Assembly (NCBI RefSeq): GCF_014197615.1
Contig: NZ_JACIFY010000008.1
Span: forward strand, 1-64,000
Length of the DNA stretch: 64,000 bases
Source: Rhizobium esperanzae
GTDB lineage: Bacteria > Pseudomonadota > Alphaproteobacteria > Rhizobiales > Rhizobiaceae
Direction: 5' to 3'
Shown here: in pieces, positions 17,255 to 27,600 of the stretch
How positions within the stretch are numbered: the first letter of the stretch is position 1
Layout of the letters: the number at the start of each line of letters is the position of its first letter
Notes under the pieces: generated by a model
What the model saw: only the letters and a program-made list of their open reading frames with translations
The model's database searches: none
Told to the model about the DNA's origin: nothing
Program-made: the position numbers and the translations under genes

Positions 17255-18409
17255 ATGACGAGTCTTGGACTAAAAATTTTATCGGCCGCCTTGATCTCGG
17301 CATGCGCTTGCACAAACGGCTTTGCCGCCGACGAGACGAAAGTCAGGGCGATTGCCGACGCGGCGATAAAGCCGCTCATGGAGACATATGCCATTCCCGG
17401 CGTGGCCGTCGCCATTACCGTCGACGGGCAGGACCATATCTTCACCTACGGCGTCGAATCGAAGGAGACCGGCAGGCCGGTGGCGCCGAGCACGCTGTTC
17501 GAGCTCGGCTCGATCAGCAAGACCTTCACGGTGACGCTGGCAGCCCAGGCGGAAATGAATGGAGAGCTTTCGCTGTCCGACAAGGTCAGCCGATATCTTC
17601 CTTCGATGCAGAAAAAGCCGTTCGGCGATGTGATCTTGATGAATTTGGCCACTCATACGGCAGGCGGATTTCCGCTGCAGCTTCCCGATGAGATCAAGAC
17701 CGAAAAACAGCTGCTCGGTTACTTCGCGGCCTGGCACCCTTCCTACGCGGCCGGGACGCAGAGGAGTTACGCCAATCCCAGCATCGGCATGCTCGGCTAT
17801 ATCACCGCGAAAAGCATGGGCGGCGATTTCGCTACCCTGATGGAGGAAAAGCTGTTTGCCGCGCTCGGATTGAAAAACAGCTTTATCAACGTGCCGAAAT
17901 CGCGGCTCGCCGACTATGCCCAAGGCTATAAGCGGAACGGCGAGCCCGCCCGCATGAGCCCGGCCATGCTTTCATCCGAAGCCTATGGCGTCAAATCCAC
18001 GGCAGGCGACATGATCCGCTTCGTCGGTGCCAATATGGGCATGATCAAGCTCGACGAAAACCTGCAGCAGGCGATCGCCAATACCCATATCGGCTATTTC
18101 GGCGTCGGGGCGATGACCCAGGATCTCATCTGGGAGCAATATGCCTATCCCGCGGCCCTGAACAGCCTGCTCGACGGCAATTTGCCGGCGATGCTGAAGA
18201 CCATCCCGGTCTCGGCGTTGAAGCCGCCGATGAAACCGCGCGACGACGTCTGGATCAACAAAACCGGCTCGACCAACGGCTTCGGCGCCTATGTCGCCTT
18301 CATTCCCAAAGAGCATCTCGGCGTCGTCATCCTGGCGAATAAAAGCTACCCTAACGAGAAACGCGTTGCCGCAGCCTATCAAATCCTGACCGCACTCTCG
18401 GCCGACTGA
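17255..18409 (+). CDS. ampC: Class C beta-lactamase family serine hydrolase (AmpC-like)
   Basis: A 384-residue protein with a signal peptide ending near FAA (residue 25). All three AmpC active-site elements are present: SISK (86-89, nucleophile S86 and K89), SYAN (171-174, Tyr172) and KTG (336-338). Length and the KTGSTNGFGAYVAFIP segment match class C beta-lactamases, which hydrolyse cephalosporins in the periplasm. Start chosen at 17255 because GGAGGATG lies upstream; the frame opens at 17207. No ampR-like regulator is adjacent, so constitutive low expression is likely. Confidence 0.83.
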   Translation: MTSLGLKILSAALISACACTNGFAADETKVRAIADAAIKPLMETYAIPGVAVAITVDGQDHIFTYGVESKETGRPVAPSTLFELGSISKTFTVTLAAQAEMNGELSLSDKVSRYLPSMQKKPFGDVILMNLATHTAGGFPLQLPDEIKTEKQLLGYFAAWHPSYAAGTQRSYANPSIGMLGYITAKSMGGDFATLMEEKLFAALGLKNSFINVPKSRLADYAQGYKRNGEPARMSPAMLSSEAYGVKSTAGDMIRFVGANMGMIKLDENLQQAIANTHIGYFGVGAMTQDLIWEQYAYPAALNSLLDGNLPAMLKTIPVSALKPPMKPRDDVWINKTGSTNGFGAYVAFIPKEHLGVVILANKSYPNEKRVAAAYQILTALSAD

Positions 18410-18795
18410 GCGGAATCGGCTTCTCTGCGACGACGCGGGACCCGGCTGGTGAGACGCACAAGGAATGCCGTTCACTTTGAGACGACGGTCGGACTTTGGC
18501 CCGATGCGGCAGCCAGCGCCCGCATGGTACAAACTCGTTTGAGTTTGAGGGACATAGTGTGGGCTTCTTTGGGCGTTATTCCCATCAGCGAAGGGACGCA
18601 GAAATTGAGCGGGCATGGCCAGGTTCCACACCCGCCTTGTCGTTCGACAAAGCACTGAATACGACCATAAGTAAGCGAATTAATAATTAAGATTAATAAG
18701 CGAGTATTTCTTGGAGGTTTTCTAGGTAATTGCCACACGTTACAGGTGATGCTAATAAACAAATCACCTTTTCCTGAAGTCACGAGGCGAACCAA
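18410..18795. other. AT-rich intergenic region before the polysaccharide block
   Basis: A 386-base gap. It holds the interrupted palindrome AAACTC-GTTT-GAGTTT at about 18531-18546 and an AT-rich run with TTAATAATTAAG near 18680-18690, the kind of upstream sequence often bound by MucR/RosR-type regulators in rhizobia (inference). Open frames here (18449-18658 and 18472-19014 minus) look like non-coding shadows. Confidence 0.35.
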
Positions 18796-19752
18796 ATGAA
18801 AAGTGTATTGGTATCTGGCGGAGCCGGGTTTATCGGATCGCATTTGTGTGACAAGCTTTTGCTTAGAAATGACATCCAGAAACTGGTCGTTGTTGACAAT
18901 CTCTGGACCGGACTTTTCGAAAACATCTCCCACATCAGGGACCCGCGTTTTCACTTCGTGAAATCGGACGTCGAAACGTTTCAGAGTTCCGAAAAATTCG
19001 ACGAAATCTACCATCTTGCCTCCCCGGCATCGCCGCCCTGGTACATGAAGGAACCGCAGAGGACGATTTCGGCCAACCTTATCGGCGCGTTCCGGCTGCT
19101 GGAGCTGTTGAAGAAGGGTGGTCGTTTCGGCTTCACCTCGTCCTCCGAAGTCTATGGCGACCCCCTGGTTTCACCGCAGCCGGAATCCTACAAGGGTCAG
19201 GTCGACTGTACCGGGCCGCGCTCGTCCTATGACGAGAGCAAGCGGTGCACGGAGTCGCTGCTGTTCGAGATGCAGCGCACCCGCGGGCTCAACGTCAAGG
19301 TCATCCGTCCCTTCAATATTTATGGACCCCGAACCCGCGCCGACGACGGCCGCGCGGTCTCCAACTTTCTCACCCAGGCGCTTTCCGGCCGCCCGATCAC
19401 CGTGTTCGGCGATGGGCTTCAGTCCCGCAGCTGGGGTTATGTCGACGATATCGTCGATGGCTTCGCCCGCTATTTCTGGATCAACGAAACCGACTACAAG
19501 GGACCCCTGAACATCGGCAACGATCGTGAGATTTCGGTTCTCGAGGTGGCGCGATATGTTTCCAAGCTCGCCGGCGGCGTGCCGATCGTCTTCGAGCCGT
19601 CGCCGCCGCAAGATCCGACGAACCGGCGACCGGACCTGACCAATGCGCATTACGTCATGCCCGAGTGGTCGTGCAAGATCTCCTACGAACAGGGTGTGGC
19701 GATGACGCTCGACTGGTTCAGGCAGAAAATGACGGCGGGCGCGGCGGAATAA
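18796..19752 (+). CDS. NAD-dependent nucleotide-sugar epimerase/decarboxylase (UXS-like)
   Basis: A 318-residue extended short-chain dehydrogenase. The NAD site is GGAGFIGSHL (8-17), and the catalytic set is Ser-Ser-Ser (TSSSEVYGDP) with YDESK (Tyr/Lys). The stretches YHLASPASPPWY and PFNIYGPRTR resemble UDP-glucuronate decarboxylase, which makes UDP-xylose; dTDP-glucose dehydratases are a less likely match. It lies at the head of the O-antigen-like block and probably supplies a sugar nucleotide. Confidence 0.8.
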   Translation: MKSVLVSGGAGFIGSHLCDKLLLRNDIQKLVVVDNLWTGLFENISHIRDPRFHFVKSDVETFQSSEKFDEIYHLASPASPPWYMKEPQRTISANLIGAFRLLELLKKGGRFGFTSSSEVYGDPLVSPQPESYKGQVDCTGPRSSYDESKRCTESLLFEMQRTRGLNVKVIRPFNIYGPRTRADDGRAVSNFLTQALSGRPITVFGDGLQSRSWGYVDDIVDGFARYFWINETDYKGPLNIGNDREISVLEVARYVSKLAGGVPIVFEPSPPQDPTNRRPDLTNAHYVMPEWSCKISYEQGVAMTLDWFRQKMTAGAAE

Positions 19753-19861
19753 GCATCACAGCCTGCTTCTCCACGACATCCGGACGGCCCCCAGGGCCGG
19801 CATATCAGCACGGGCGCGGCAGGACGTCTGACCTGGCGCTCGGCTGTAGCAGTGCCCGCCG

Positions 19862-21232
19862 CTACGATTTATTCGTATCGTCATAGAGTGCCGAAGGCAA
19901 TTTCGCCTGCATCCACTGGACGTGTTGTTCGAATGTATGCGCGCGGAAACTGGGATTATTGAGGATGTTCAATGTGAAGTCGGACAAAAGCGCGGGGACG
20001 TTGGCCGGCTGACCCAGCCATTCGGCAAGCGCCACGGGAAGATATCCGTGTATTGCCCGGCGGTTCAGCCACGGACGGAAGTGCCGTGCATCCCACGGTT
20101 CGGCGCCGATCTGGTGAGACATCTCGCCGACGGGGACCGTCCCATTCACGATACGGGCAGCCAGCGGTCGGCGTTGCGCCAGCATGGCTTCGGCTGCCTC
20201 AAGGCCTTGCTCCAGATTGATCTCGAGCACCTCGATGTCGTCGGTAGACGCTGACGGATCCGTCGGAAGCCGCCAATCCGCACCCAGGACTTCGGCGGCG
20301 CCGCGAAGATAATGATATCCATTCAGCTGTCGCTCTAGCTTCTCATAGAGCCTGCGAAGGCCAGCCTTTTCCAACATTTGGAGGACGCGGGGGCCGGCCT
20401 TGACGAGGGGGGCAAGGACAGAACCCGCACGGGTAGCGACGGTCCTTTGCAGACGTCTCTTCCGCCCCTTTTTCCCGGCAAACCGATGGATCTCGAGCAG
20501 CCGTTGTATGTCGGGGTGCTTGCGAGCCATCAACGCATCGGAGCGTCCCTCCTGATGCCTGCGCACCATCTTTCCGGCGAGTGTCGTCGTCTGATGTTCG
20601 AGATGATAGCCCAATGCGTCAGGAGCAAAACGAATTGGAACTCCCTTTTTGATCAGGCGTAGACCAAATTCGAAGTCTTCCCGTGCACGGGCGAATTGCG
20701 GATCGAGCCCGCCCATTGCGTGAAATAGTTCCGCATCCAGCGACAGGTTTCCCGTCAGCACATCGGTAAAGGCGAACCGATGCCCAGGGCGGGACACGCG
20801 CGCGAAGTGCCTCGTCCACCATGCGCGCGCGTTGAGGCGGAAGCGGTCCCTTGCAATGTGCGGAAGCGGCGGGTAAGGCCCCATGACCACGCCCCCGGGG
20901 TGGCGCTGATGTTCACCGACATGCGCCCCGACGAAGTTTTCCCCGGGTTCAATATCGTCATCGAGGAAGATCAGTAACCGGCCGCTGGCGACCCGCGAGC
21001 CCGCATTGCGGGCAAGTGCAGGACCGACGCCCGGCAACGACAGGGTCCGAAGCGGAACGCGGGTCCGAAGCGATGCGAGCATTGCCAACGTGTCGTCCTC
21101 ACACCCGTCCGCCACAACCAGCACTTCGAACGCCGAGGTGCCCTCTCGCTGGGCGTCGAGCTTGCCCAGAAGCGATCTCAGCATGGCGGAACGATTATGC
21201 GTTGGTATGATAACGCTGATGTCAACCGCCAT
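19862..21232 (-). CDS. Family 2 glycosyltransferase
   Basis: A 456-residue cytosolic or membrane-associated GT-A enzyme. The N-terminal domain has DISVIIPTHNRS, the metal-binding LIFLDDDIEPGE (DXD-type) and the acceptor-site-like ARAREDFEFGLRLI region. The C-terminal 200 residues are not recognisable and may be a second, acceptor-related domain. It overlaps the 3' end of the upstream glycosyltransferase by 11 bases, and an AGGGAAGGCAGGG ribosome site lies just before ATG. It is the last gene of the wzm-wzt-GT-GT operon. Confidence 0.83.
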   Translation of the reverse strand: MAVDISVIIPTHNRSAMLRSLLGKLDAQREGTSAFEVLVVADGCEDDTLAMLASLRTRVPLRTLSLPGVGPALARNAGSRVASGRLLIFLDDDIEPGENFVGAHVGEHQRHPGGVVMGPYPPLPHIARDRFRLNARAWWTRHFARVSRPGHRFAFTDVLTGNLSLDAELFHAMGGLDPQFARAREDFEFGLRLIKKGVPIRFAPDALGYHLEHQTTTLAGKMVRRHQEGRSDALMARKHPDIQRLLEIHRFAGKKGRKRRLQRTVATRAGSVLAPLVKAGPRVLQMLEKAGLRRLYEKLERQLNGYHYLRGAAEVLGADWRLPTDPSASTDDIEVLEINLEQGLEAAEAMLAQRRPLAARIVNGTVPVGEMSHQIGAEPWDARHFRPWLNRRAIHGYLPVALAEWLGQPANVPALLSDFTLNILNNPSFRAHTFEQHVQWMQAKLPSALYDDTNKS

Positions 21233-22406
21233 TGTGCCCTGCCTTCCCTGCCCGCGCCCGCGCGCTGAGATAACGAAGCGGGCCGCTCGCAGCCCCTCTG
21301 AACTGGGTTAAGGCGTCGTTGTAAGGCAGGCTGAATTGGTCTGTCTGTCGAGGTTGAAAGACGCGCCGAAGAAGCCTGATGTAGGAACGAACCATGCGAG
21401 GCAGCGCACGCGGGTTTTTCTCGAACAGCAGGGCCTTCGTCAAGATGGCGAACGATGCAGCCTCGTAGCCATACATCTGCTGCTGCAGTTCCTTGCTCGA
21501 GCGACGATGGCGGTGCCAGTTCAGAGCCTCGGGATCGTAGATGATCCGATACCCGGCTTCGAGGACACGCCGGAACATGTCTGTGTCGCCACCAGCCAGG
21601 CTGAGCGTTCCGGCGTCGAGGGCCTCGTCGAACCACCCGACCGCGTCGACGATCGTTCGGCGCAATGCCATATTGACGCCGGCACCCGCATGCCATCCGG
21701 TGAATGGGTCCAGGTTGTGGGCGTCATAGACCTGACGCCTGAAACCGCGGCAAAAACCGCCAAAATGTTGAAAGGCGATCTGCGCGTCCGTTTCCAGCTC
21801 TACCGCCATCGCGAGGCCGGTGACGGCCAGTACCAGCGGGTCCTCGAAATTGCGAAGCAAGGTTCTCAGCCAGAGTGGGTCGGGGACCGCATCGTCGTCG
21901 ATGAAGGCGACGACGTCTGCTTCCACGTTGCGAAGGGCAGTATTGCGCGCGACGTCAAGGCCAGGTCGGGGTTCGCGCAGATATCTCACAGTGTCGAAGC
22001 GGCCGACCAAATCTCGCGTGGCCTCGTTCGACGGGGCATTGTCGACGACCAGAATATCGGCCTTATCGGGCATCGCCAAAAGCCCGGTGAGGCAGCGCTC
22101 CAGATCTTCGGTACGATCGCGCGTGCAGATCACGACGGAAGCTTTCGGCAGCTGACTTGGAGCGGGCGACGGATCAGGGAGGGCCAGCCGATGCCTCAAC
22201 CAGGCCTCGAACACCGACGAACCGGCCGCAGACAGAATCCGCTCCTTGATTGGCGTCTTGTCGCCTTCGGTGTCGAAGGCGATCACCGCTTGGCCGCACG
22301 GACGACCGGCGACCCGGATCAGCACAAGTGCGCCGTGATAATCACCCGTCGGCTCAAAATCTGGCGGAAGGTCAAGAATGTCGATATCTCGAACCGCAAG
22401 GCGCAT
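21222..22406 (-). CDS. Family 2 glycosyltransferase
   Basis: A 394-residue GT2 enzyme. An N-terminal region of about 90 residues precedes the catalytic domain, which starts at SVVICTRDRTEDLERCL and carries VAFIDDDAVPDP as the DXD-type motif and LAGGDTDMFRRVLEAG as the acceptor-side ED-like region. Start set at ATG 22406, whose first base is shared with the stop codon of the wzt gene (TGATG), implying translational coupling. The frame extends upstream into wzt to 22490 but that would be overlap only. It is predicted to add a sugar to the polysaccharide exported by Wzm/Wzt. Confidence 0.83.
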   Translation of the reverse strand: MRLAVRDIDILDLPPDFEPTGDYHGALVLIRVAGRPCGQAVIAFDTEGDKTPIKERILSAAGSSVFEAWLRHRLALPDPSPAPSQLPKASVVICTRDRTEDLERCLTGLLAMPDKADILVVDNAPSNEATRDLVGRFDTVRYLREPRPGLDVARNTALRNVEADVVAFIDDDAVPDPLWLRTLLRNFEDPLVLAVTGLAMAVELETDAQIAFQHFGGFCRGFRRQVYDAHNLDPFTGWHAGAGVNMALRRTIVDAVGWFDEALDAGTLSLAGGDTDMFRRVLEAGYRIIYDPEALNWHRHRRSSKELQQQMYGYEAASFAILTKALLFEKNPRALPRMVRSYIRLLRRVFQPRQTDQFSLPYNDALTQFRGAASGPLRYLSARARAGKAGHNGG

Positions 22407-23707
22407 CAGGAGCTCTGATCCAGGCTCTGCTGACCCGATGAGCCGCGGTCCGGCGAGGTCGCGGTGGGGCGTGACTGCACCTGCTGCCACTGTGTCGGGG
22501 GGTTCAGCATACCCTTTCTTGGGCCGGGCCCGGTCACGGCGAGAGGATAGACTTCAGCGTGATAATCGTAAACCTGCTGCCAGTCTGCCGAAAAAAGCCC
22601 CACCGTAACGCGATAGTCGCCTGGCGCCAGGTCGATGCGATCGAGTGTTGTTTCGATGCGCACCATGTCCGAGTCGACGAGAGGGGCGAATTCGGCCAAC
22701 TTGCTGTCGGTCTCGAAGCAGCACGTATCGTCCGCCGCGTAGACGCCGATGACGATAATGGCGTTGCGATCTCTGGTGGCCCCAACATAGGTCAGTGAAA
22801 CCGACAGCCGGTCGCCGGCAAAGATGGTGCTTGTCGGCGCGCCTTGCTCGTTCAGCAATGCGACGGCTGTGATCTGCAGTTCACCATTGCCGAACCGGCT
22901 GACCTGCGGCACCAGATCGACCGGCTGTTTTGTCACGGCGAACGGTTCGTGCTGGACGCTGGCGACCTTGGCCTCGACAGCCGAGGTATAAAGCGGGAGC
23001 ATTTCGTCGATCGGCCCGTAGCCCACGACGCGGCCGCCACTCAGGAACAGCACGTGATCGCAGATGTCTCTTACCTGCGAGATGTCGTGTGACACGAAGA
23101 AGATAGTGGCGCCGTCGTCCAGTATCTCCTTCACTCTTGCAATGCACTTCTGCTGGAAGGCTTGGTCGCCTACGGCCAGCGCCTCATCGATAAGCAAGAC
23201 GTCCGGGCGCACATGGACCGCCACGGCGAATGCCAGGCGCATGCGCATCCCAGTGCTATAACTGCGAACCGGGTTCTCGACGGCCGCCTCCAGCTCGGCG
23301 AAGGCGACAATCTCGTCAAACCGCTCGGCAACCTCGATCCGCCGCATTCCCGCGATAACACCCAGCAGGAAGATGTTCTCGCGCCCCGTCAAATCGTCGG
23401 TCAGGCCCGCCCCGATGTCGAGCAAGGCGCCAATTCGACCCACCACCTTGATCTGTCCTTCGTCGGGACGGCCAACGCCGCCGATCAGGCGCAGCAAAGT
23501 GGACTTCCCGGCCCCGTTTAGCCCGACCACGCCGACAGCTTGCCCTGGCGCAACCGCAAAGCTGATATGGCGCAGACCCCAAAAGCTTTGCGACTGTCCC
23601 ACGGACCGTCCGGACAAAAGATAACCCTTCAAGGTGGTGGAGCGCGCCCCCCCTTGCGCACGGTAGCGCTTGCCGACATCGTGGACGGTGATGGCGCCTC
23701 GTCTCAT
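22406..23707 (-). CDS. wzt: Polysaccharide ABC exporter ATPase with C-terminal recognition domain (Wzt-like)
   Basis: A 433-residue protein. The ATPase domain (about 1-250) has Walker A GLNGAGKST, signature YSTGMRMRLA, Walker B VLLIDEALAVGD and the H-loop SHD. The C-terminal 170 residues form a beta-rich domain of the Wzt carbohydrate-binding type, which recognises the finished chain terminus. ATG 23707 overlaps the permease stop by four bases (ATGA). Together with Wzm it moves lipid-linked O-antigen to the periplasmic face. Confidence 0.88.
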   Translation of the reverse strand: MRRGAITVHDVGKRYRAQGGARSTTLKGYLLSGRSVGQSQSFWGLRHISFAVAPGQAVGVVGLNGAGKSTLLRLIGGVGRPDEGQIKVVGRIGALLDIGAGLTDDLTGRENIFLLGVIAGMRRIEVAERFDEIVAFAELEAAVENPVRSYSTGMRMRLAFAVAVHVRPDVLLIDEALAVGDQAFQQKCIARVKEILDDGATIFFVSHDISQVRDICDHVLFLSGGRVVGYGPIDEMLPLYTSAVEAKVASVQHEPFAVTKQPVDLVPQVSRFGNGELQITAVALLNEQGAPTSTIFAGDRLSVSLTYVGATRDRNAIIVIGVYAADDTCCFETDSKLAEFAPLVDSDMVRIETTLDRIDLAPGDYRVTVGLFSADWQQVYDYHAEVYPLAVTGPGPRKGMLNPPTQWQQVQSRPTATSPDRGSSGQQSLDQSS

Positions 23708-24552
23708 ACCTCGTCCACCAGGCGTGCGCTGCCACGCTCGACCAGCCAAATGCCGGCAAACAGCATCGGCAAAGAAACCAGCGCAGTCTTCCAATAGATC
23801 GCAGCGGGAGGCCACGCGTGTTCGACGAAAATGGCGCGGTAGCCCTCGAGAATCCAGGCCATCGGGTTCCAGGTGTGAATTAACGCCATCGGCTCACTCG
23901 CCTTAAGCGGGCTGTAGAACACGGGTGTCAGGTAGAAACCCAGCATCAAAACCACGCCCACCAGATGTTGAGTATCCCGGAAGTGAACATGCGCAATCGC
24001 AACAAGATAGGACAGACCCATCATGAACAGCGCCTGCGCCAGGAAGACGAGTGGAAGCGCCACGACGCTTGAAGTCAGGCCGCCGGTCTCGATATATGAA
24101 ATGATGAAGAGGAGCGGCAGAGCGAGCAGAAAATGCACGGCCTGCGTGATGACTGCGACAACAGGAAGGACTCCGATCGGAAAGCCCGGCCGGCGCACCA
24201 ATTCGCTGCTGCCGGTTATGGACGTCGTCGCTGCGGGTACCGCAGTGCTGAGCCAACCCCAGGCCAACACGCCGGAAAAGACGAAAGTGGTGTAATGGGG
24301 AATATCGAGGGGAAGGACGTGACGGAAGATCAGCGAAAAAACCAGCAGTTGGCTTAATGGCCGCATCAAGGACCAGCCAAGGCCAATTGCGGACCGTTGA
24401 TATCTCATCTTCAGATCGCGTGCCAGAAGTGCCAACAGCAGATCGTTCCATTGCAGACAGATGTGGATCAAGGGCCTCCACTGATCACGACGCCAGTACT
24501 GGTCCCGCCGCTTCGCGCGATCAAGCGCATGATCCTTGAGATGTTCAGGCAT
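23704..24552 (-). CDS. wzm: Polysaccharide ABC exporter permease (Wzm-like)
   Basis: A 282-residue ABC-2 type permease. The amphipathic N terminus LLLALLARDLKMRYQRSAIGLGWSLMRPL is typical, followed by six predicted membrane helices and the YLTPVFYSPLKA...NPMAWILEGYRAIF segment conserved in Wzm/KpsM/TagG proteins. It is the first gene of the minus-strand operon wzm-wzt-GT-GT and shares a 116-base divergent promoter region with the trimodular enzyme on the other strand. Confidence 0.88.
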   Translation of the reverse strand: MPEHLKDHALDRAKRRDQYWRRDQWRPLIHICLQWNDLLLALLARDLKMRYQRSAIGLGWSLMRPLSQLLVFSLIFRHVLPLDIPHYTTFVFSGVLAWGWLSTAVPAATTSITGSSELVRRPGFPIGVLPVVAVITQAVHFLLALPLLFIISYIETGGLTSSVVALPLVFLAQALFMMGLSYLVAIAHVHFRDTQHLVGVVLMLGFYLTPVFYSPLKASEPMALIHTWNPMAWILEGYRAIFVEHAWPPAAIYWKTALVSLPMLFAGIWLVERGSARLVDEV

Positions 24553-24668
24553 TTCGGCTCACTTTTGCCACCGATTAAATACACCTTGCCTCAAAGTAGT
24601 AAAGATCATCATACTGGCGAAGTGACACGATAACTCCAGCGTGATCTCGATTGCAGGAAGCAATAATT

Positions 24669-27600
24669 ATGCCGATGGTTTCCATTATTACACCGGCGCA
24701 TGGAGCGGAAACAACACTTTCCTCGACGTTGCAGAGCTTGATAGCGCAAACGCATGCTGACTGGGAATGTGTCATTATTGATGATGGTTCAACCGATCGG
24801 ACCGCAGAGATCGCGGACCGTTTCGCGGCCCGGGATACGCGCTTCCGTGTGCTGCGGCAGGAGCAGAGCGGCGTTTCAGCTGCGCGCAATGCGGGGCTGG
24901 CACAGGCGAAAGGCGACTGGGTCGTCTTTCTCGACGCAGACGACGCGCTGGCATCGGCCCATCTCGAAATCATGCTCAATCACACGCGAACTTTGCCGCA
25001 GGCCGACATTCTGCATTGCGGTTGGCGCCGCCTGAAAGATGGTGCTCCCTGGTGGCGGTCTCACCCCGCGGTAAAAATGGACAATCCGTTTGCCGAAACA
25101 GCGCGCTATTGCCCCTTCGCGATCCATGCCGCCTTGCTGCGCCGGTCCCGGCTTGCAGAAATCGGCGGCTTCGATCCGGAGATGACAATGTGCGAGGACT
25201 GGGACCTGTGGCAGCGCCTCGCGCGAGTGGGCGCCGAGTTTGCGCCGGTCGAAGGCCTGATGGCTGACGTCAGCGTGGCGGCCGGCTCGCTGTCGTCGAA
25301 CAGGATCAAGCATCTCGATTTTGGTCTTAAGGTGATCCGGCGCGGCCACCATTCCGATCCGCGCATTGCCTATCCGGTGCCGGCGCTCGCCCAGGGAATA
25401 ACACAAGCGGCGTTGGGAACAGCGTGCTGGTATCTCGCGACCTGGCTCGTCGGCGCCACAATCGGTCAGGGCGACAATCCTGGCGAACTGCTTGACCGGG
25501 TGGCAGAGCCACTTCCGCCTGACGCCGATGCCTATACGCTCAGCGCAATCATGGTAGACGGGATTGTGGTCGGCGCCTTCCCGGGCGAGCCGATTTGGCC
25601 CGGACTATGGTCGAAGATCCAGGACAAGCTTCCCGATCTGGAGGCCTGGTTTGATCGGCATGGTCCCCAAGAGGCTTTTGGCTCCCTGTTGGTTCGTTCA
25701 CTGGAGCGAAAGGTCGCCGACCAACTGCCGACCGACGTGCCCGCCACGATCGGAACGACAAGGATACAGCCAATCGATTTGGATCGACCGATCGTCGACC
25801 TTATCTTGCCAGGCATCGAGCGGCTGCGCTGTTGCATCTGGCAAGGTCCGACGCTTTTAGGGCAACTGGAGTTTGTTGTCTTCGGAGCAATCGAAGCGGA
25901 TGTCATACAAGATCGACTTAGGACGGTGTTCGGCCTGGAGTTCGACGATCTGACGGACCCAACGGCGGTGGTAGAGGATGACTTCGTCAATCGTCCTGAT
26001 CACGATGAAGAGCGCGCCGCCGACATGGCAGCGCCAAGCCACCGGGGCGTAGCTGATCGGGTGCTGAAGCTCATAGCGAAACTATCATATTGGGCCGAAG
26101 CCAAGACAGCAGCGGGTTGGTGGAGCGAGCAGGAGCCGGCACCAACACCTGTCGACGCGATATCGGGCGTCGCGCTTGCCGGGCGCGCCGAATTCGATCG
26201 AATCGTTGAAGAGGAAAGTCAGCGGGCGCTTGCAGCCTCAGCGCAGATGTCAAAGGAGACGCCGTCGAAAAAAACCGGCCCGGCTGGCGATGAGGTGCCG
26301 AGATACGATACGGAGGCCTATTGGGAGGAGCTGTTTTCGCAGGTCGATCCTTGGGACTACCGAAACAACTATGAGACTGTGAAATATCTTCAAACACTCC
26401 AGTTGTTGGACGATCGGCGCTTTTCGAACGGCCTTGAGCTGGCCTGCGCAGAAGGAACCTTTACACGGATGCTGGCCTCCCGCGTCGACAACCTGCTGGC
26501 AACCGACATTTCGGCGTCGGCAGTCGCGCGAGCGGCCTCGCTTCAGGACGACGATGCCGCGGTAGCCTATCGGCAGCTGGATCTTTTGCGCGACGAACTG
26601 GAAGGGCCTTACGATCTCATCGTCTGCAGTGAAGTTCTGTACTATTTCGAGAACAGAGAAAAACTCCGGCAGATCGTCGACAAGATTGCGGGCAGCCTTC
26701 GCCCTGGTGGTTGGTTCGTGACAGCCCACGCCAACCTCCTGGTTGATATGCCGAATGAGACGGGATTTGGGTGGCCGCATGAATTCGGTGCGGTCGGCAT
26801 CGGTGAGATGTTTGACCAGCATCCGGATTTAACTCTCTCGGTTGAAGCCAGGAGTCCGCTCTATAGAATCCAAAGGTTCGAGAAGGTAGAGCACGGGGGC
26901 TTTCTTGAACCGAAACGCGTGGAAGTCAACACCGCGCAGCCTTTGCCTCTTCAGGTCGCAAGCCAGGTCCGCTGGAGAGGGGGGCAAGCTGTAGAAGCGG
27001 CCGCCAGCTGGAACGATGTCCCGATCCTGATGTATCATCAGGTTTCGGACGACGGCGCGGACCAGCTTGCTCGATACCGCCAGTCTCCCGAGGCTTTCGA
27101 AGCTCAACTGGCCTTTCTGCGCGACACCGGGTGGCGCGGCATGACTTTGGATCGGCTGCTTGCTTGTTTCGATGAAGGGGCCAAACCGCCCGAAAAGACA
27201 TTGGTTCTAACCTTCGACGACGCTACACGCGATTTCATGACGCATGCCCTCCCGCTACTACATCGATACGGCTTCCCATCCTCACTCTTTGTTCCAACCG
27301 GCAGGGTCGGCGGCTCTGCAATATGGGATTCGGCCTATGGATCACCGGCTCCACTGCTAACGTGGGAGGAACTTGCGGCAGTCGCGAAGAGCGACGTGAC
27401 GCTGGGCGCCCACGGTGTCCGGCACGTTCGTTTATCTGCCCTGGCACCCGAGAGCCTGTTGCGAGAGCTTGCCGGCTCCAAAGCTATGCTTGAAAAATGC
27501 CTTGGTCGGGAAGTGCTGGCGGTCGCATATCCGTACGGCGACTTCGACCCCGCTATCCGGGACATCGCCGAACAGTGCGGTTACCGGATCGGGTTAAGCT